Assembly: GCA_014239155.1 (NCBI GenBank)
Contig: JAAZZQ010000076.1
Span: 62,001 to 126,000 of the forward strand
DNA length: 64,000 bases
Reading direction: 5' to 3'
Origin: Lachnospiraceae bacterium
GTDB taxonomy: Bacteria; Bacillota; Clostridia; Lachnospirales; Lachnospiraceae
The notes beneath the pieces were generated by a model. That model searched no databases. It was not told the DNA's origin and was given only the letters and a program-made list of their open reading frames with translations. Positions 1 through 8,782 of this stretch are shown here, piece by piece. The position numbers and the translations under genes were made by a program. Each line of letters begins with the position of its first letter. The stretch's first letter is position 1.

Positions 1-650
1 TGCTAGAAGAAGGGAACTATGATGTTGTATTTGCTAGATATCCAGAACAAAAGGAAAGTGCTTTTCGTAGATTTGGCAGCAAGGTAAATAATAAAATGAC
101 AGAGATTATGCTGGGAAAACCACGAGATATACGGATTAACAGTTTTTTTGTGATGAGACAGTTTGTTGCACAGGAAATGGTTAAGTATGCCAATAATTTT
201 CCGTATGTATATGGAATTATATTTGCAATAACCAAAAATGTAGCGAATTTGGATGTGGATCACCGAGAAAGAACAAATGGGAAATCGAATTATACATTTC
301 GAAAGTTATTTGGATTATGGTTAAATGGTTTTTTAAATTTTTCAGTACAACCTCTTCGCTTTGCTGTACGACTTGGGGCTACAATTACTATTGTTAGTTT
401 TATAATAGCAGTGATATTAATTATTCAGAGATTGTTTGGTGATACTCAAGCAATTGGATGGACCTCAACCATAGTGGTAATCATCTTCTTTTCTGGTGTT
501 CAGTTGCTTGGTATTGGACTATTAGGAGAATATCTTGGGAGATTGTATTTGTCTGCGAGTAAATTGCCAAGAGCTACAGTTAGAGAGACAGTAAATTGTG
601 ATTATAAACAAATACAAAGGGAAAACCATAAGGAGAACTGTGATGGATAA
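1..650 (+). CDS. GT2-family polyprenyl-phosphate glycosyltransferase, C-terminal part (cut by window start)
   Basis: The reading frame is open from the first bases, so the gene begins before the window; only about 215 C-terminal residues are seen. The visible part has the tail of a GT-A catalytic domain and then two hydrophobic helices (VRLGATITIVSFIIAVILII and IVVIIFFSGVQLLGIGLLGEY). This is the layout of ArnC/GtrB/DPM1-type enzymes that move a sugar from a nucleotide donor to undecaprenyl phosphate at the inner membrane face. The motif R-T-N-G-K-S-N-Y before the helices fits the GtrB/YkcC group. It overlaps the next gene by 8 bases, so it is translationally linked to sugar-modification genes. 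Family call is firm; the sugar is unknown. Confidence 0.85.
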   Translation, partial: LEEGNYDVVFARYPEQKESAFRRFGSKVNNKMTEIMLGKPRDIRINSFFVMRQFVAQEMVKYANNFPYVYGIIFAITKNVANLDVDHRERTNGKSNYTFRKLFGLWLNGFLNFSVQPLRFAVRLGATITIVSFIIAVILIIQRLFGDTQAIGWTSTIVVIIFFSGVQLLGIGLLGEYLGRLYLSASKLPRATVRETVNCDYKQIQRENHKENCDG

Positions 651-1767
651 AATTTTAGTGACACGTGCTTCAATGCCTCCAATGGAGGAGTATATCGAGG
701 AGATAAAAGATATATGGGATAGCCATTGGCTTACAAATATGGGATGCAAACATGAAGAGTTGACTTCTCAATTGAAAGAATATTTAAAAGTAGATTACAT
801 ATCTTTGTTTTCTAATGGACATATGGCGCTGGAATTGGGGCTTCAGGCGTTGAATTTAAGTGGAGGTGAGGTGATCACAACGCCGTTTACTTTTGCTTCC
901 ACAACGCATGCAATTGTAAGAAATAAGCTAAAACCTGTATTTTGTGATATCCGAGAAGATGATTACACACTTGATGCCAACAAAATAGAGGAGTTAGTAA
1001 CTGATCGTACAGTTGCTATTCTACCTGTTCATGTCTATGGAAATATCTGCCAAGTAGAAGAAATAGATAGGATTGCTAAAAAGTATGGGCTAAAGGTGGT
1101 TTATGATGCAGCACATGCTTTTGGAGAGACCTATAAAGGAAGAGGAGTAGGCACTCTGGGCGATGTCTCTATGTTTAGTTTTCATGCAACGAAGGTGTAC
1201 AATACGATAGAGGGAGGAGGTATTTGTTATAGCGATGAGGATTACGGTAAGAAATTATTCCGATTGAAGAATTTTGGCATTCGTGATGAAGAGTCAGTTG
1301 ATGGAGTAGGCGCAAATGCAAAGATGAATGAATTTTCAGCTGCAATGGGAATTTGTAATTTAAGGCATGTTAATGAAGAAATAGATCATCGTAAGAAAGT
1401 AGTGGAGCGTTATCGTCATAATTTGTCAGGTGTTGAGGGTATCCGATTAAATGTAATACAGTCGGAGGTTGTTTCTAATTATGCATATTTTCCAGTGTTT
1501 ATTGATGAACAGAAGTTTGGTGCTACCAGAAATGAAGTTAGTGAGTATTTGAAACGAAGAAATATTTTTCCTAGAAAGTATTTTTATCCATTGACAAATA
1601 CATTTGAGTGTTATAATGGAAAGTTTGATGTTAACACTACGCCAGTAGCATTAAGGGTTTCTAAGAGGATTTTAACCCTGCCCTTATATGCAGATTTAGA
1701 CTTAAATATGGTAGATCAGATTTGCGATATTATTACTCATATAAGAAAAGGAGAACATAATTTATGA
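643..1767 (+). CDS. DegT/DnrJ/EryC1/StrS-family PLP sugar aminotransferase
   Basis: A 374-aa protein of usual family length. It should transaminate a nucleotide-linked keto-sugar to an amino-deoxy sugar for a surface glycan. The PLP lysine is K184 in the context SFHATKVYNTIEGG, with D155-A-A-H-A-F just before it, both standard for the family. I chose the ATG at 643, preceded by AAGGAG, over an in-frame GTG at 598 that lies well inside the upstream gene. The following acyltransferase overlaps by 4 bases, which suggests an amino-sugar made here and N-acylated next, as in FdtB/FdtC or QdtB/QdtC pairs. That pairing is inference. Confidence 0.9.
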   Translation: MDKILVTRASMPPMEEYIEEIKDIWDSHWLTNMGCKHEELTSQLKEYLKVDYISLFSNGHMALELGLQALNLSGGEVITTPFTFASTTHAIVRNKLKPVFCDIREDDYTLDANKIEELVTDRTVAILPVHVYGNICQVEEIDRIAKKYGLKVVYDAAHAFGETYKGRGVGTLGDVSMFSFHATKVYNTIEGGGICYSDEDYGKKLFRLKNFGIRDEESVDGVGANAKMNEFSAAMGICNLRHVNEEIDHRKKVVERYRHNLSGVEGIRLNVIQSEVVSNYAYFPVFIDEQKFGATRNEVSEYLKRRNIFPRKYFYPLTNTFECYNGKFDVNTTPVALRVSKRILTLPLYADLDLNMVDQICDIITHIRKGEHNL

Positions 1768-2342
1768 CAACGTATTATTCTGAAGAAGAATTGAGGAGAT
1801 TGGGATTGAGAGAATATGGAAAGGAAGTATATATAAGCAGAAATTGTAGTATATATAATCCTGATAAAATTAAACTAGGAAGTCATATTAGAATAGATGA
1901 TTTTACGATTCTAAGTGGTAATATTGAGTTTTACGATTATATACACATTGCTGTTTATACTTCACTATTCGCAGGTAACTCCAAGATAATTCTTGATTCT
2001 TATAGTGGAATTTCTTCTAGGACTGCAATATATGCAGAGAGCGATGATTATTCCGGTGAATTTATGACAAATCCTATGGTACCAGAAAAATATCGACGTA
2101 TTCAGTCCGGTGAAGTTATGATTGGAAAGCATGTAGTTATTGGAACTGGTAGTACAATTTTACCAGGAGTGTCTGTTGGAGAAGGAGCCTCTGTGGGAGC
2201 GATGTCGTTGATTAATCATAATATTGAGCCGTGGACTATAAATGTTGGTATTCCATGTAGAAAAGTTAAGGAACGTAGCAGAAAACTTCTTGAATATGAA
2301 CAGAGGTTAATGGAGGATTTAGCATTAAAGCAAGAGAAATAA
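1764..2342 (+). CDS. Hexapeptide-repeat (left-handed beta-helix) acyltransferase
   Basis: A 192-aa protein with imperfect [LIV]-G-x4 hexapeptides; the clearest are in the second half, at VMIGKHVVIGTGSTILPGV and VGEGASVGAMSLI. This is the trimeric beta-helix fold of sugar O- or N-acetyltransferases (WbbJ/MaaA/CatB type). It starts at an ATGA overlap with the aminotransferase stop, so the two are probably made together. The likely role is acetylation of the amino group put on by the upstream enzyme (inference). The substrate cannot be told from sequence. Confidence 0.85.
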   Translation: MTTYYSEEELRRLGLREYGKEVYISRNCSIYNPDKIKLGSHIRIDDFTILSGNIEFYDYIHIAVYTSLFAGNSKIILDSYSGISSRTAIYAESDDYSGEFMTNPMVPEKYRRIQSGEVMIGKHVVIGTGSTILPGVSVGEGASVGAMSLINHNIEPWTINVGIPCRKVKERSRKLLEYEQRLMEDLALKQEK

Positions 2343-2429
2343 TAGATTAATTCCAAAGGTCTTAATAGAAGAATAAAAGAGAGGGATAAAATAAATGGAA
2401 AAGGAATTGATAATTATTTCAGTATATAA

Positions 2430-3030
2430 ATGAATAAATATTATATTGCGGGATCCTGTTCTGCCCGAATTAATTTCACAATAAATAGGAAAAAGATATT
2501 TAAAGGTAATGATAATTTATTAGGACAATTAGTTTGATATTTTATATTAGCCGCGTTTTCAGCAACGATTTCTGGAATCTTGGTATTATATATATCAATC
2601 CCGTCAGTGTATATCAAGATTATTATAGAAACTATCCTTTATTTTTGGAATTATTATATTCAAAGAATATTTGCATTCGCAAAAACAAATAAAATAAGGG
2701 GAGTAGTCTATGAAACGAATAGAAATCTTGTGTTGTCAATGGTATTGATATCTAAAAAAGAAAAGTTTTTTATTTCAGTGTACAGACCAATTTTTTGGGG
2801 ATAATTTTGGTTTTAACTCTTTTGGTACGAAATAATAATGCAGGTACAATTGCGTTAAAATGTTATGTAGAAGCGATTTTAGAAAATACACAACAAATTT
2901 GGTTTCCTGCAAGTATAATAGATGGTTATAAAAAGGCGCAAATTTCAGTATATAAACCTTATGAGAAGTGTTATTACTATTATGGGGATAGATTAGAGGG
3001 ACCAGGGACACATCTGCGTTCGTGCCATTA
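2430..3030 (+). pseudogene. Decayed membrane-protein gene in the polysaccharide locus
   Basis: Two hydrophobic stretches read on from each other only if one stop codon (near 2536) and one frame change (near 2790) are ignored: ATISGILVLYISIPSVYIKI, then LGIILVLTLLVRNNNAG and about 60 polar residues ending at a stop near 3030. No intact gene of useful size exists between 2343 and 3213. The lead-in at 2345-2430 and the tail at 3031-3213 hold only short fragments, including one more hydrophobic scrap near 3060-3140. This looks like a broken integral-membrane gene, perhaps a glycan-locus membrane protein. I do not recognise the family. Confidence 0.4.
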
Positions 3031-3213
3031 GTAGTATTATGATATTTTGCAGTGTTGTTTTTGGCATTCCCTTTGACAACTGTATTTACAATACGGCCAT
3101 TGCTTATTACAGAAAATACGGAATTAATTGAGAAGATCTAATATTATCAAAATAGAATAGATCATATTGTTTTGAGTCACATGTAAATTTTGGATAATGA
3201 AAAGGAATAGATT

Positions 3214-3744
3214 ATGTTTGATAATATGTGTAATCGAATTTGGAATTTGATTGGGAAACTAGCATATATATTATTAAATATGGTTTTTAAATTAATAAAA
3301 CAAGATTTGACAGATAAGATTTATGAAAACTTTATGCAATTTGTAAAGTTCGGTATAGTAGGATTAAGTAATACTATAATTTCTTATATTGTTTATGTAG
3401 TTAGTTTATTAATATTTCGACAAATGGCAATTCTGATAAATAGTGGATATCTTGTTGCACAAGTAGTTGCCTTTGTATTAAGTGTACTTTGGTCATTTTA
3501 TTGGAATAATAAAATTGTATTTAATTTACAAGAAGGAGAGGAACGTTCTGTTTTTAGAGCATTGATAAGAACTTTTATTTCTTATTCATTTACAGGGTTA
3601 TTCTTAAATAGTATACTTTTGTTTTTTTGGGTGAAAGTAGTGTATATTTCTGAATTTATTGCGCCTATTATTAATTTACTTGTTAGTGTACCACTTAATT
3701 TTGTGATAAATAAATTTTGGGCTTTTAAAAAGAACAGAATTTGA
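3214..3744 (+). CDS. GtrA-family membrane protein
   Basis: A 176-aa protein with about 40 N-terminal residues and then four hydrophobic segments, typical of GtrA/DPMS proteins. Diagnostic stretches are QFVKFGIVGLSNTIISYIVY and the closing PLNFVINKFWAFK. GtrA proteins are thought to help move undecaprenyl-phosphate-linked sugars across the membrane, working with a GtrB-like GT2 enzyme. Such an enzyme is encoded at the window start. A ribosome site (AAAAGGAA) precedes the ATG, and a strong terminator follows at 3800-3850. The gene is AT-rich like the rest of this locus. Confidence 0.88.
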   Translation: MFDNMCNRIWNLIGKLAYILLNMVFKLIKQDLTDKIYENFMQFVKFGIVGLSNTIISYIVYVVSLLIFRQMAILINSGYLVAQVVAFVLSVLWSFYWNNKIVFNLQEGEERSVFRALIRTFISYSFTGLFLNSILLFFWVKVVYISEFIAPIINLLVSVPLNFVINKFWAFKKNRI

Positions 3745-3799
3745 ATATTACATAGTCCTCTCTCTCATTTAATGGTGTTAACATATATTAATTGTGAAG

Positions 3800-3850
3800 A
3801 AAAAGACAAAATTGACTTAAAGTATAGAGGTCGATTTTGTCTTTTATTTG
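3800..3850 (+). terminator. Intrinsic terminator after gtrA
   Basis: A 16-bp stem, AAAAGACAAAATTGAC with GTCGATTTTGTCTTTT and one G-U pair, has a 13-base loop and is followed by TATTTG. The A-rich left arm means it may act on both strands. It closes the polysaccharide locus. Confidence 0.8.
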
Positions 3851-3934
3851 TATATCACTACTTTATAATTTTTCATTGATAAAAGTATCATACAAAATAT
3901 TTTTGGGTAAATAAATTGGGTAGAAAAAGAGATC

Positions 3935-4474
3935 AAAAATGAAACCGGATATAAGAAAACATAGCAAAAAAGTTATTCCCGAATGGAGACAAGGGAATAT
4001 TACTAATGCGGTAAAATAGGCTGGATGGAAGAAACGGGTAGGTGGAAAGGCTTAAAGAGCATTGGAATGGTAAGTAAAACAATGATAAAAGCTGAAAAAA
4101 CCGTAATCGAAAAAAGATATTATATAAGCAGCCCGGTGGATATAGAGTTGTTTTCGAGGGTGGTGTGGCAGCATTAGTTCGTTAAGATAATGCACTCGCA
4201 TTTAGATGTAACGTTTTAAGGAGATGTGAACAGCACATTGGATAAGACAGCGGCGCAGAACTTAAATATTATCAATAAAAGGAGCTTGTTTATATTAAAA
4301 TTATGTGAAATAGGGAAGAAGAAATTGTTGTTGAGAAAGAAGTGGTTTTATATAAGTATGAAAGCGGAAGAATACCTGGAACAAATCATAAATCTTAAAA
4401 AAATAAAAAAGATGAAATTTGGGATCATAAAATCATTTATGCGTATGTCCTGGTATATTGTTATAGCAAATTGA
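3935..4474 (+). pseudogene. ISAs1-type transposase remnant
   Basis: In one frame, read through three internal stops, the sequence gives ETREYY*CGKIGWMEETG, then RWKGLKSIGMVSKTMIKAEK, then EKRYYISSPVD, then VVWQH*FVKIMHSHLDVTF*, then LDKTAAQNLNIINK. Order and wording match the C-terminal half of ISAs1/H-repeat transposases, with their R-Y-Y-I-S-S and H-x-x-L-D-V-T-F-x-E-D blocks. The N-terminal half and both ends are missing, and the stops make it inactive. It lies next to the IS607 element below. The only intact piece is the last 82 residues (4226-4474), which is not a gene of its own. Confidence 0.75.
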
Positions 4475-4743
4475 CTTATTTGGATTAATATGGTAATGTA
4501 AGATAGTATTTGGCAATTTTATATTTTTAAATGATTATGCACAGGTTTTATGTATCATTGTATGGTGTTTGTATTTTTACATTTTTGATACTTTATAATT
4601 ATAATTTATTAATTTTGATTGATGGGAATTATCAAATGACCGTACAAGGCAGATAGCGGATTTACTAACAATAAAACTTAATGACATTTTGATAGGAGGA
4701 ATATTAAGTAATTATATTTGTTGATAAAAATGATTAAATGTGT

Positions 4744-5180
4744 TTGAATGTACTCAAAGAAGGGAAATATAAACATATCAAATATCACAAACTAAGCCAA
4801 AGCTCTTACTGAATTATTAGTGTTTCCATAAAAATATTACAAAGATGGGGTAGAAAAAGAATCTCAATCAGTTTAAAGGTACAAATACAAAGACAGAGAA
4901 CCACCAGATTATAATATATACAAGGGGATTTACAAGAAATCAGAAAGACGATTTAAGAAATCAAGTTAAATTTCTAATGATAATTGGCTTGAGAAGTTTT
5001 GTATAAAATATAACACAAATATAGTAATTGCAGACAATGAGAGATTTTCACCAAGAGAAGAATTTGTACAAGATATTGTTTCTATATTATATGGTTTTAA
5101 TTTGTAGACTATATCGACTTTGCAAAAATAAGAAGCAAATACAAGAGGAGAAAGAAATTGAAGAAAAGATTTCGCACTGA
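4744..5180 (+). pseudogene. tnpA: IS607-family serine recombinase TnpA, degenerate
   Basis: Fragments in several frames follow the order of an IS607 TnpA. The start gives NVLKEGKYKHIK and VSIKILQRWGRK, a MerR-like winged-helix start. Next comes YTRGFTRNQKDDLRNQVKFL, matching the family's Y-x-R-V-S-x-x-x-Q motif block. Last come NIVIADNERFSPREEFVQDI and CRLYRLCKNKKQIQEEKEIE with a stop at 5180. Stops, frameshifts and a loss of roughly 90 residues around 4990 show it is dead. The tail overlaps the TnpB start at 5158, as in intact IS607 elements. Confidence 0.8.
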
Positions 5181-6312
5181 AATCCTACTAACACAAAGTC
5201 AGAAAACGAAATTTTTTCAGATAAGAGGTGTTTGCCGTTATGTTTATAATATGTTTATAGCATATAATCAGGAACGATATAAAAACGGAGCGCCTTATAT
5301 GTCTGCAAAATTGTTTTCTGTTTGGTTAAATAACGAATATATACCAAATAATCCTGATAAATATTGGATAAAAGATGTGTATTCCAAGGCAGTAAAACAA
5401 TCACTAGAGGATGCTAATACAGCATTTATGCGATTTTTTAAGGGACAATCCGCTTTTCCAAAATATAAGAAACGAATCGTAGATAAGCCAAAAATGTATT
5501 TTGTTAAAAATAACAAAAAGGACTGTCTTTGTGAACGACACAAGATAAAAGTACCCTCTTTAGGGTGGGTACAATTGAAAGAAAAAGGCTATATACCAAC
5601 AACAAAAGATGGTTATATAATCAGTAGTGGTACAATAGACTGTATTGCAGGAAAGTATTATATTTCTGTGGTGGTTGAAGTGCCAGAAATACAAAATCAC
5701 AACAATGGAAACGATGGAATTGGTATAGATCTAGGAGTGAAAGAGTTTGCAATCATTTCTAATGGTAAGAAATACAAGAACATTAACAAGACAGAGAAAG
5801 TAAAAAAACTTGAAAAGAAGCTGAAAAGAGAACAGAGAAGATTGTCTTATAAATATGAAAACAAAAAGAAAGGAGGAGCTACTCAAGGAAAAAATATACA
5901 AAAACAACGAGAGAAAGTACAAAAAATTCATCATCAATTAGCAAATATTCGTAATAATTATGTAAAAACGACTGTAAGCGAGATTGTGAAAACCAAGCCA
6001 TCTTTTATTACAATCGAGGACTTAAATGTAAAAGGAATGATGAAAAACCACCATCTATCAAAAGCGATACAACAACAAAAGTTATATGATTTTAGAAGAA
6101 TCCTTATAGAAAAATGTAAGGAAAAAGGAATAGAACTTCGTATAGTAGATAGATGGTTTGCATCTTCAAAAATCTGTCATAACTGTGGTCAAATAAAGAA
6201 GGACTTAAAACTTTCAGATAGAATTTATAAATGTGACTGTGGCTATACGGAAGATAGGGACTTCAATGCAAGTCTAAATTTGAGAGATGCATCAATCTAT
6301 AAGATAGCATAA
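5158..6312 (+). CDS. tnpB: TnpB, RNA-guided RuvC-like nuclease of IS607/IS605-type elements
   Basis: A 384-aa protein of normal TnpB length starting at TTG, with AGAGGAG upstream. All RuvC residues are visible: D191 in GIGIDLGVKEF, E287 in TIEDLNVKG, and D368 in TEDRDFNASLN. The zinc finger is C340-x2-C343 with C359-x-C361. The N-terminal start KKRFRTEILLTQSQKTKF is typical of OrfB_IS605. Known members cut DNA guided by an RNA from the element's own 3' end (omega or reRNA), which favours keeping the element at the donor site. Here it survives although its recombinase is ruined. The family call is secure; activity is inferred from intact residues. Confidence 0.93.
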   Translation: MKKRFRTEILLTQSQKTKFFQIRGVCRYVYNMFIAYNQERYKNGAPYMSAKLFSVWLNNEYIPNNPDKYWIKDVYSKAVKQSLEDANTAFMRFFKGQSAFPKYKKRIVDKPKMYFVKNNKKDCLCERHKIKVPSLGWVQLKEKGYIPTTKDGYIISSGTIDCIAGKYYISVVVEVPEIQNHNNGNDGIGIDLGVKEFAIISNGKKYKNINKTEKVKKLEKKLKREQRRLSYKYENKKKGGATQGKNIQKQREKVQKIHHQLANIRNNYVKTTVSEIVKTKPSFITIEDLNVKGMMKNHHLSKAIQQQKLYDFRRILIEKCKEKGIELRIVDRWFASSKICHNCGQIKKDLKLSDRIYKCDCGYTEDRDFNASLNLRDASIYKIA

Positions 6313-6460
6313 AGAAGCAATTATAGATAAGTACCGATGGCTTAGTCGGGAATATACGACTGTGGAGTGTTATAGAAACAAAAGTAGGATAATCTTTGGA
6401 GGCCCGAAATTGGACACGAAGAAACAGTAACCTAAAACCGTGAGGTTTAGGCAAATCATC
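6313..6460 (+). ncRNA. Candidate omega/reRNA scaffold of the TnpB
   Basis: No reading frame follows tnpB for about 190 bases, but the stretch can fold. One stem is AGTCG/CGACT near 6343-6366, and another is CCTAAA/TTTAGG at about 6431-6453 with the loop ACCGTGAGG. In known TnpB systems the guide scaffold overlaps the end of tnpB and runs to the element's right end, with the guide read from flanking DNA. If the right end is near 6453, the guide would come from the bases that follow. This rests on position and folding only. Confidence 0.4.
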
Positions 6461-6508
6461 TCGATGTGAGTACATTTTACCACATTTTGAGTAGCAGTAT
6501 ATGTACAT

Positions 6509-7771
6509 ATGATAAAGTACAAAAAAACATATTTATTAATACTGGTTATGTGTTTGCTTCATATTGGAATAGTGGTACATGCCAAGGAGAATAATGAATT
6601 GTTACAATATTTAACAACAGTGGCACAAGGAGGACCTATCTATGAAGTAATGGCAGATGGTACTGGAGATTTTACAAGTATTCAGGAGGCTGTAGAGCAA
6701 GTGGAGTCTGGGGCGACTCTTTTAATTTATCCTGGTATTTACGAAGAATATGTTGAAATTATTGATAAGACAGTAAATTTAATTGGCACAGATAAAGAGA
6801 ATTGTATATTGATGTCAGATACAAAGGATTACCATCATATTCCACTTACGATTGCTGCTGGAACTATATATAATATGACGATTTGCGGCTCAAATCCAAC
6901 AAAGGAGAATATGGTTTCTTTTATTGAGCGGGATTATGATAGTACAGATTTGACATCTGTTTATAATTGGCAAAGTCAGTTTCCGGGATATGCAATTCAT
7001 ATTGATCAGGATTATGCTTATGGCAGAGAATTACTGATAGAGGGGTGTCGGATTATCTCTGACAGTAATTATTGTGTAGGAATTGGATGCAGAGGTTGGA
7101 ATACAATTACATTTGCAGACTGTGAGTTTTTTTCGAACGGAGGAGGATGCATCTTTCTCCACAATACACAGACCTCATGTGGAAATGGAGAGGCATATTT
7201 TATAATGAGAGATTGTGAGTTGAGAAATTATCTGTCTCCATATATTATTTCTGTGCAATCTACAGGAAATATAAATCCCACTTATTTAACTTTCCAAAAT
7301 GTTAAGGTAAGTACAATCGCATATGAAACAAAACGTTTCTACAATAGTGACAATATGAATACATGGTATAGCCTAGATCAGTTAAATGATCCAAAGATAA
7401 GAAAATTTCTAACGAATAATGGATATTATACTGCGGTGAATGGAGAATTGATACAATATTGTAGCGGTAAAGAATGGGAAAATATACAAGTAAAAAGAAA
7501 TTGTGAATCTATATTAGAAAATTGGCCGAATCTCGAAGAGGGAATTCATTATATTAGGGAAGTTGAAGATAAGAATAAACAAAATCTAGGTTTTACCCTG
7601 AAAGGAGAGCGCGGAAAACAGTATGTAATAAATATTAGTAATTTAAAGTCAGACAGTCCAAAAGATGGGTGGTGTGGTCTGCATAATATTTATTTAACAC
7701 AACAGAGTTTTGGAAATACATTGATGGAGATGAACTATCCTATGACTGTATTGAATGAAGGAATGAAATAA
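6509..7771 (+). CDS. Secreted pectinesterase-like right-handed beta-helix protein
   Basis: A 420-aa protein with a signal peptide (MIKYKKTYLLILVMCLLHIG, cleavage near residue 26). The next region (V-M-A-D-G-T-G-D-F-T-S-I-Q-E-A-V, then YPGIYEEYVEI) matches the opening of pectinesterase and related parallel beta-helix domains. I could not place the catalytic Asp pair and Arg of true pectinesterases with confidence, so it may only be a carbohydrate-binding or cell-surface beta-helix. No good ribosome site precedes the ATG. The IS607 element ends just upstream, so its insertion may have removed the native promoter and leader. A terminator follows at 7812. Confidence 0.7.
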   Translation: MIKYKKTYLLILVMCLLHIGIVVHAKENNELLQYLTTVAQGGPIYEVMADGTGDFTSIQEAVEQVESGATLLIYPGIYEEYVEIIDKTVNLIGTDKENCILMSDTKDYHHIPLTIAAGTIYNMTICGSNPTKENMVSFIERDYDSTDLTSVYNWQSQFPGYAIHIDQDYAYGRELLIEGCRIISDSNYCVGIGCRGWNTITFADCEFFSNGGGCIFLHNTQTSCGNGEAYFIMRDCELRNYLSPYIISVQSTGNINPTYLTFQNVKVSTIAYETKRFYNSDNMNTWYSLDQLNDPKIRKFLTNNGYYTAVNGELIQYCSGKEWENIQVKRNCESILENWPNLEEGIHYIREVEDKNKQNLGFTLKGERGKQYVINISNLKSDSPKDGWCGLHNIYLTQQSFGNTLMEMNYPMTVLNEGMK

Positions 7772-7811
7772 TTAAAAAAGAAAAAGCTTAAAAATAAATA
7801 TTTTTATTTAG

Positions 7812-7854
7812 AAAATGTTGTTCTGCTTGTATAAGCGAGAAACAACATTTTTTT
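7812..7854 (+). terminator. Intrinsic terminator after the beta-helix gene
   Basis: The stem AAAATGTTGTT...AACAACATTTT has an inner GCTT/AAGC stem and ends in a run of eight or more T. Confidence 0.85.
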
Positions 7855-7920
7855 GTAGTACGAAAGCGTTTTTTTGGATTTATATAGCCTAGAAACGAAT
7901 GAATAGGAACTATAGCTCCA

Positions 7921-7949
7921 TTTACATTGCTGTAAAAATATGGTATATT
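7921..7949 (+). promoter_or_regulatory. Probable promoter of the 8.1-30 kb operon
   Basis: TTTACA, a 17-base spacer and TATATT with an extended TGG before the -10. The start would be near 7956, giving a leader of about 190 bases before the first gene at 8149. No better promoter was seen in 7855-8148. Confidence 0.55.
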
Positions 7950-7985
7950 TTAACAAAAAATTAATAATTTATACATTTCATGTCG

Positions 7986-8028
7986 TATTAGAGTTATCAA
8001 AAAATAGTTTTCTAAATTGACTCTAATA
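7986..8028 (+). repeat. Inverted repeat in the operon leader
   Basis: TATTAGAGT at 7986-7994 and ACTCTAATA at 8020-8028 form a perfect 9-bp inverted repeat with a 25-base loop. It lies in the transcribed leader if the 7921 promoter is used. It could be an mRNA hairpin or an operator. A lone TTGACA at 8032 has no partner -10. Confidence 0.4.
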
Positions 8029-8148
8029 ATTTTGACACAGTTCCCTTTAAAATTAGAGAATTATCCAATATAAATATAAGATATCTGGTAAAGATTAAAC
8101 TTAACAGCTGTTTTGTGTTTGCCATATTATGGAAAGGTGGGAAGTTTT

Positions 8149-8775
8149 GTGAAACAGATTGAAAGAAAGACAGTTTGTGGCTGTTGCGGAAAGGAAATAA
8201 TACAAACAGTTACTATTAGTCGCTATCAGTCAGATATAGGACTTGACGGCAGACCCACAAAGGCAAGCGCATTGCCGTTGATACAGGAATGCAAGTATTG
8301 TCATTATTGTAGCATTGATTTAGGAAAAAAAATTTCTGATAAGGCAAAATCTGTTGTAATGTCAGCAGAATATCAAAATATCTTGAAAAAAGATTATGCA
8401 GATATGCAGATATGTAAATTGAAGGCTGCTATATATGCGACAGAGGATATAAGAGCAAAAGGATATCTTTATCTTGTAATCTGTTGGTATATGGAAATAC
8501 ATAATCTGCAAGGAGCCATAGAAATGAGGAGGTGTGCAGTTAACATTATGGAAGAGTTATTTGTGCATGGGGCCGATTTGGAAGAGATTTTAGTATATAT
8601 AGATTGTCTTCGGATTTTAGGACGTATGGCAGAGGCACAAGAGCAAATAACTGCTATAGAAGAATTGATAGAGGATAATTTTCCATCAGATAATATTTTA
8701 TATAAAAGATATAAATTTGAACAGCAACTGGTTTTAGAGAAAGACAGGAATGCTCATTATATAAGTGAGGTGTGA
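8149..8775 (+). CDS. Zinc-ribbon protein, first gene of the tubulin/GTPase operon
   Basis: A 208-aa protein. I took GTG at 8149, with AAAGGTGGG upstream, over an in-frame TTG at 8113 without a ribosome site. The N-terminus has a four-Cys zinc ribbon: CGCCGKE near residues 11-17, then about 40 residues later CKYCHYC. The spacer includes D-G-R-P and LIQECKYCHYC, which resembles DUF2225-like zinc proteins of Clostridia. The rest is helical and polar, perhaps TPR-like. No enzyme motif is seen. It ends 7 bases before the next start, so the genes are coupled. Role unknown; it may be an adaptor or scaffold. Confidence 0.6.
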   Translation: MKQIERKTVCGCCGKEIIQTVTISRYQSDIGLDGRPTKASALPLIQECKYCHYCSIDLGKKISDKAKSVVMSAEYQNILKKDYADMQICKLKAAIYATEDIRAKGYLYLVICWYMEIHNLQGAIEMRRCAVNIMEELFVHGADLEEILVYIDCLRILGRMAEAQEQITAIEELIEDNFPSDNILYKRYKFEQQLVLEKDRNAHYISEV

Positions 8776-8782
8776 CTGTAAC

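Larger units (their letters stand above)
4744..6460 (+). mobile_element. IS607-like element, tnpA dead and tnpB intact
   Basis: The unit consists of the broken serine recombinase, the intact tnpB and a structured 3' tail. IS607 ends lack inverted repeats, so the borders are estimates: the left end lies near or before 4744, and the right end probably near the stem at 6431-6453. Flanks at 4475-4743 show no gene. Without TnpA the copy cannot move unless a related recombinase acts on it. Confidence 0.6.

Noticed and set aside
4226-4474. 82-codon frame as a separate gene
   Set aside because: It is the last intact piece of the ISAs1-type transposase fossil.
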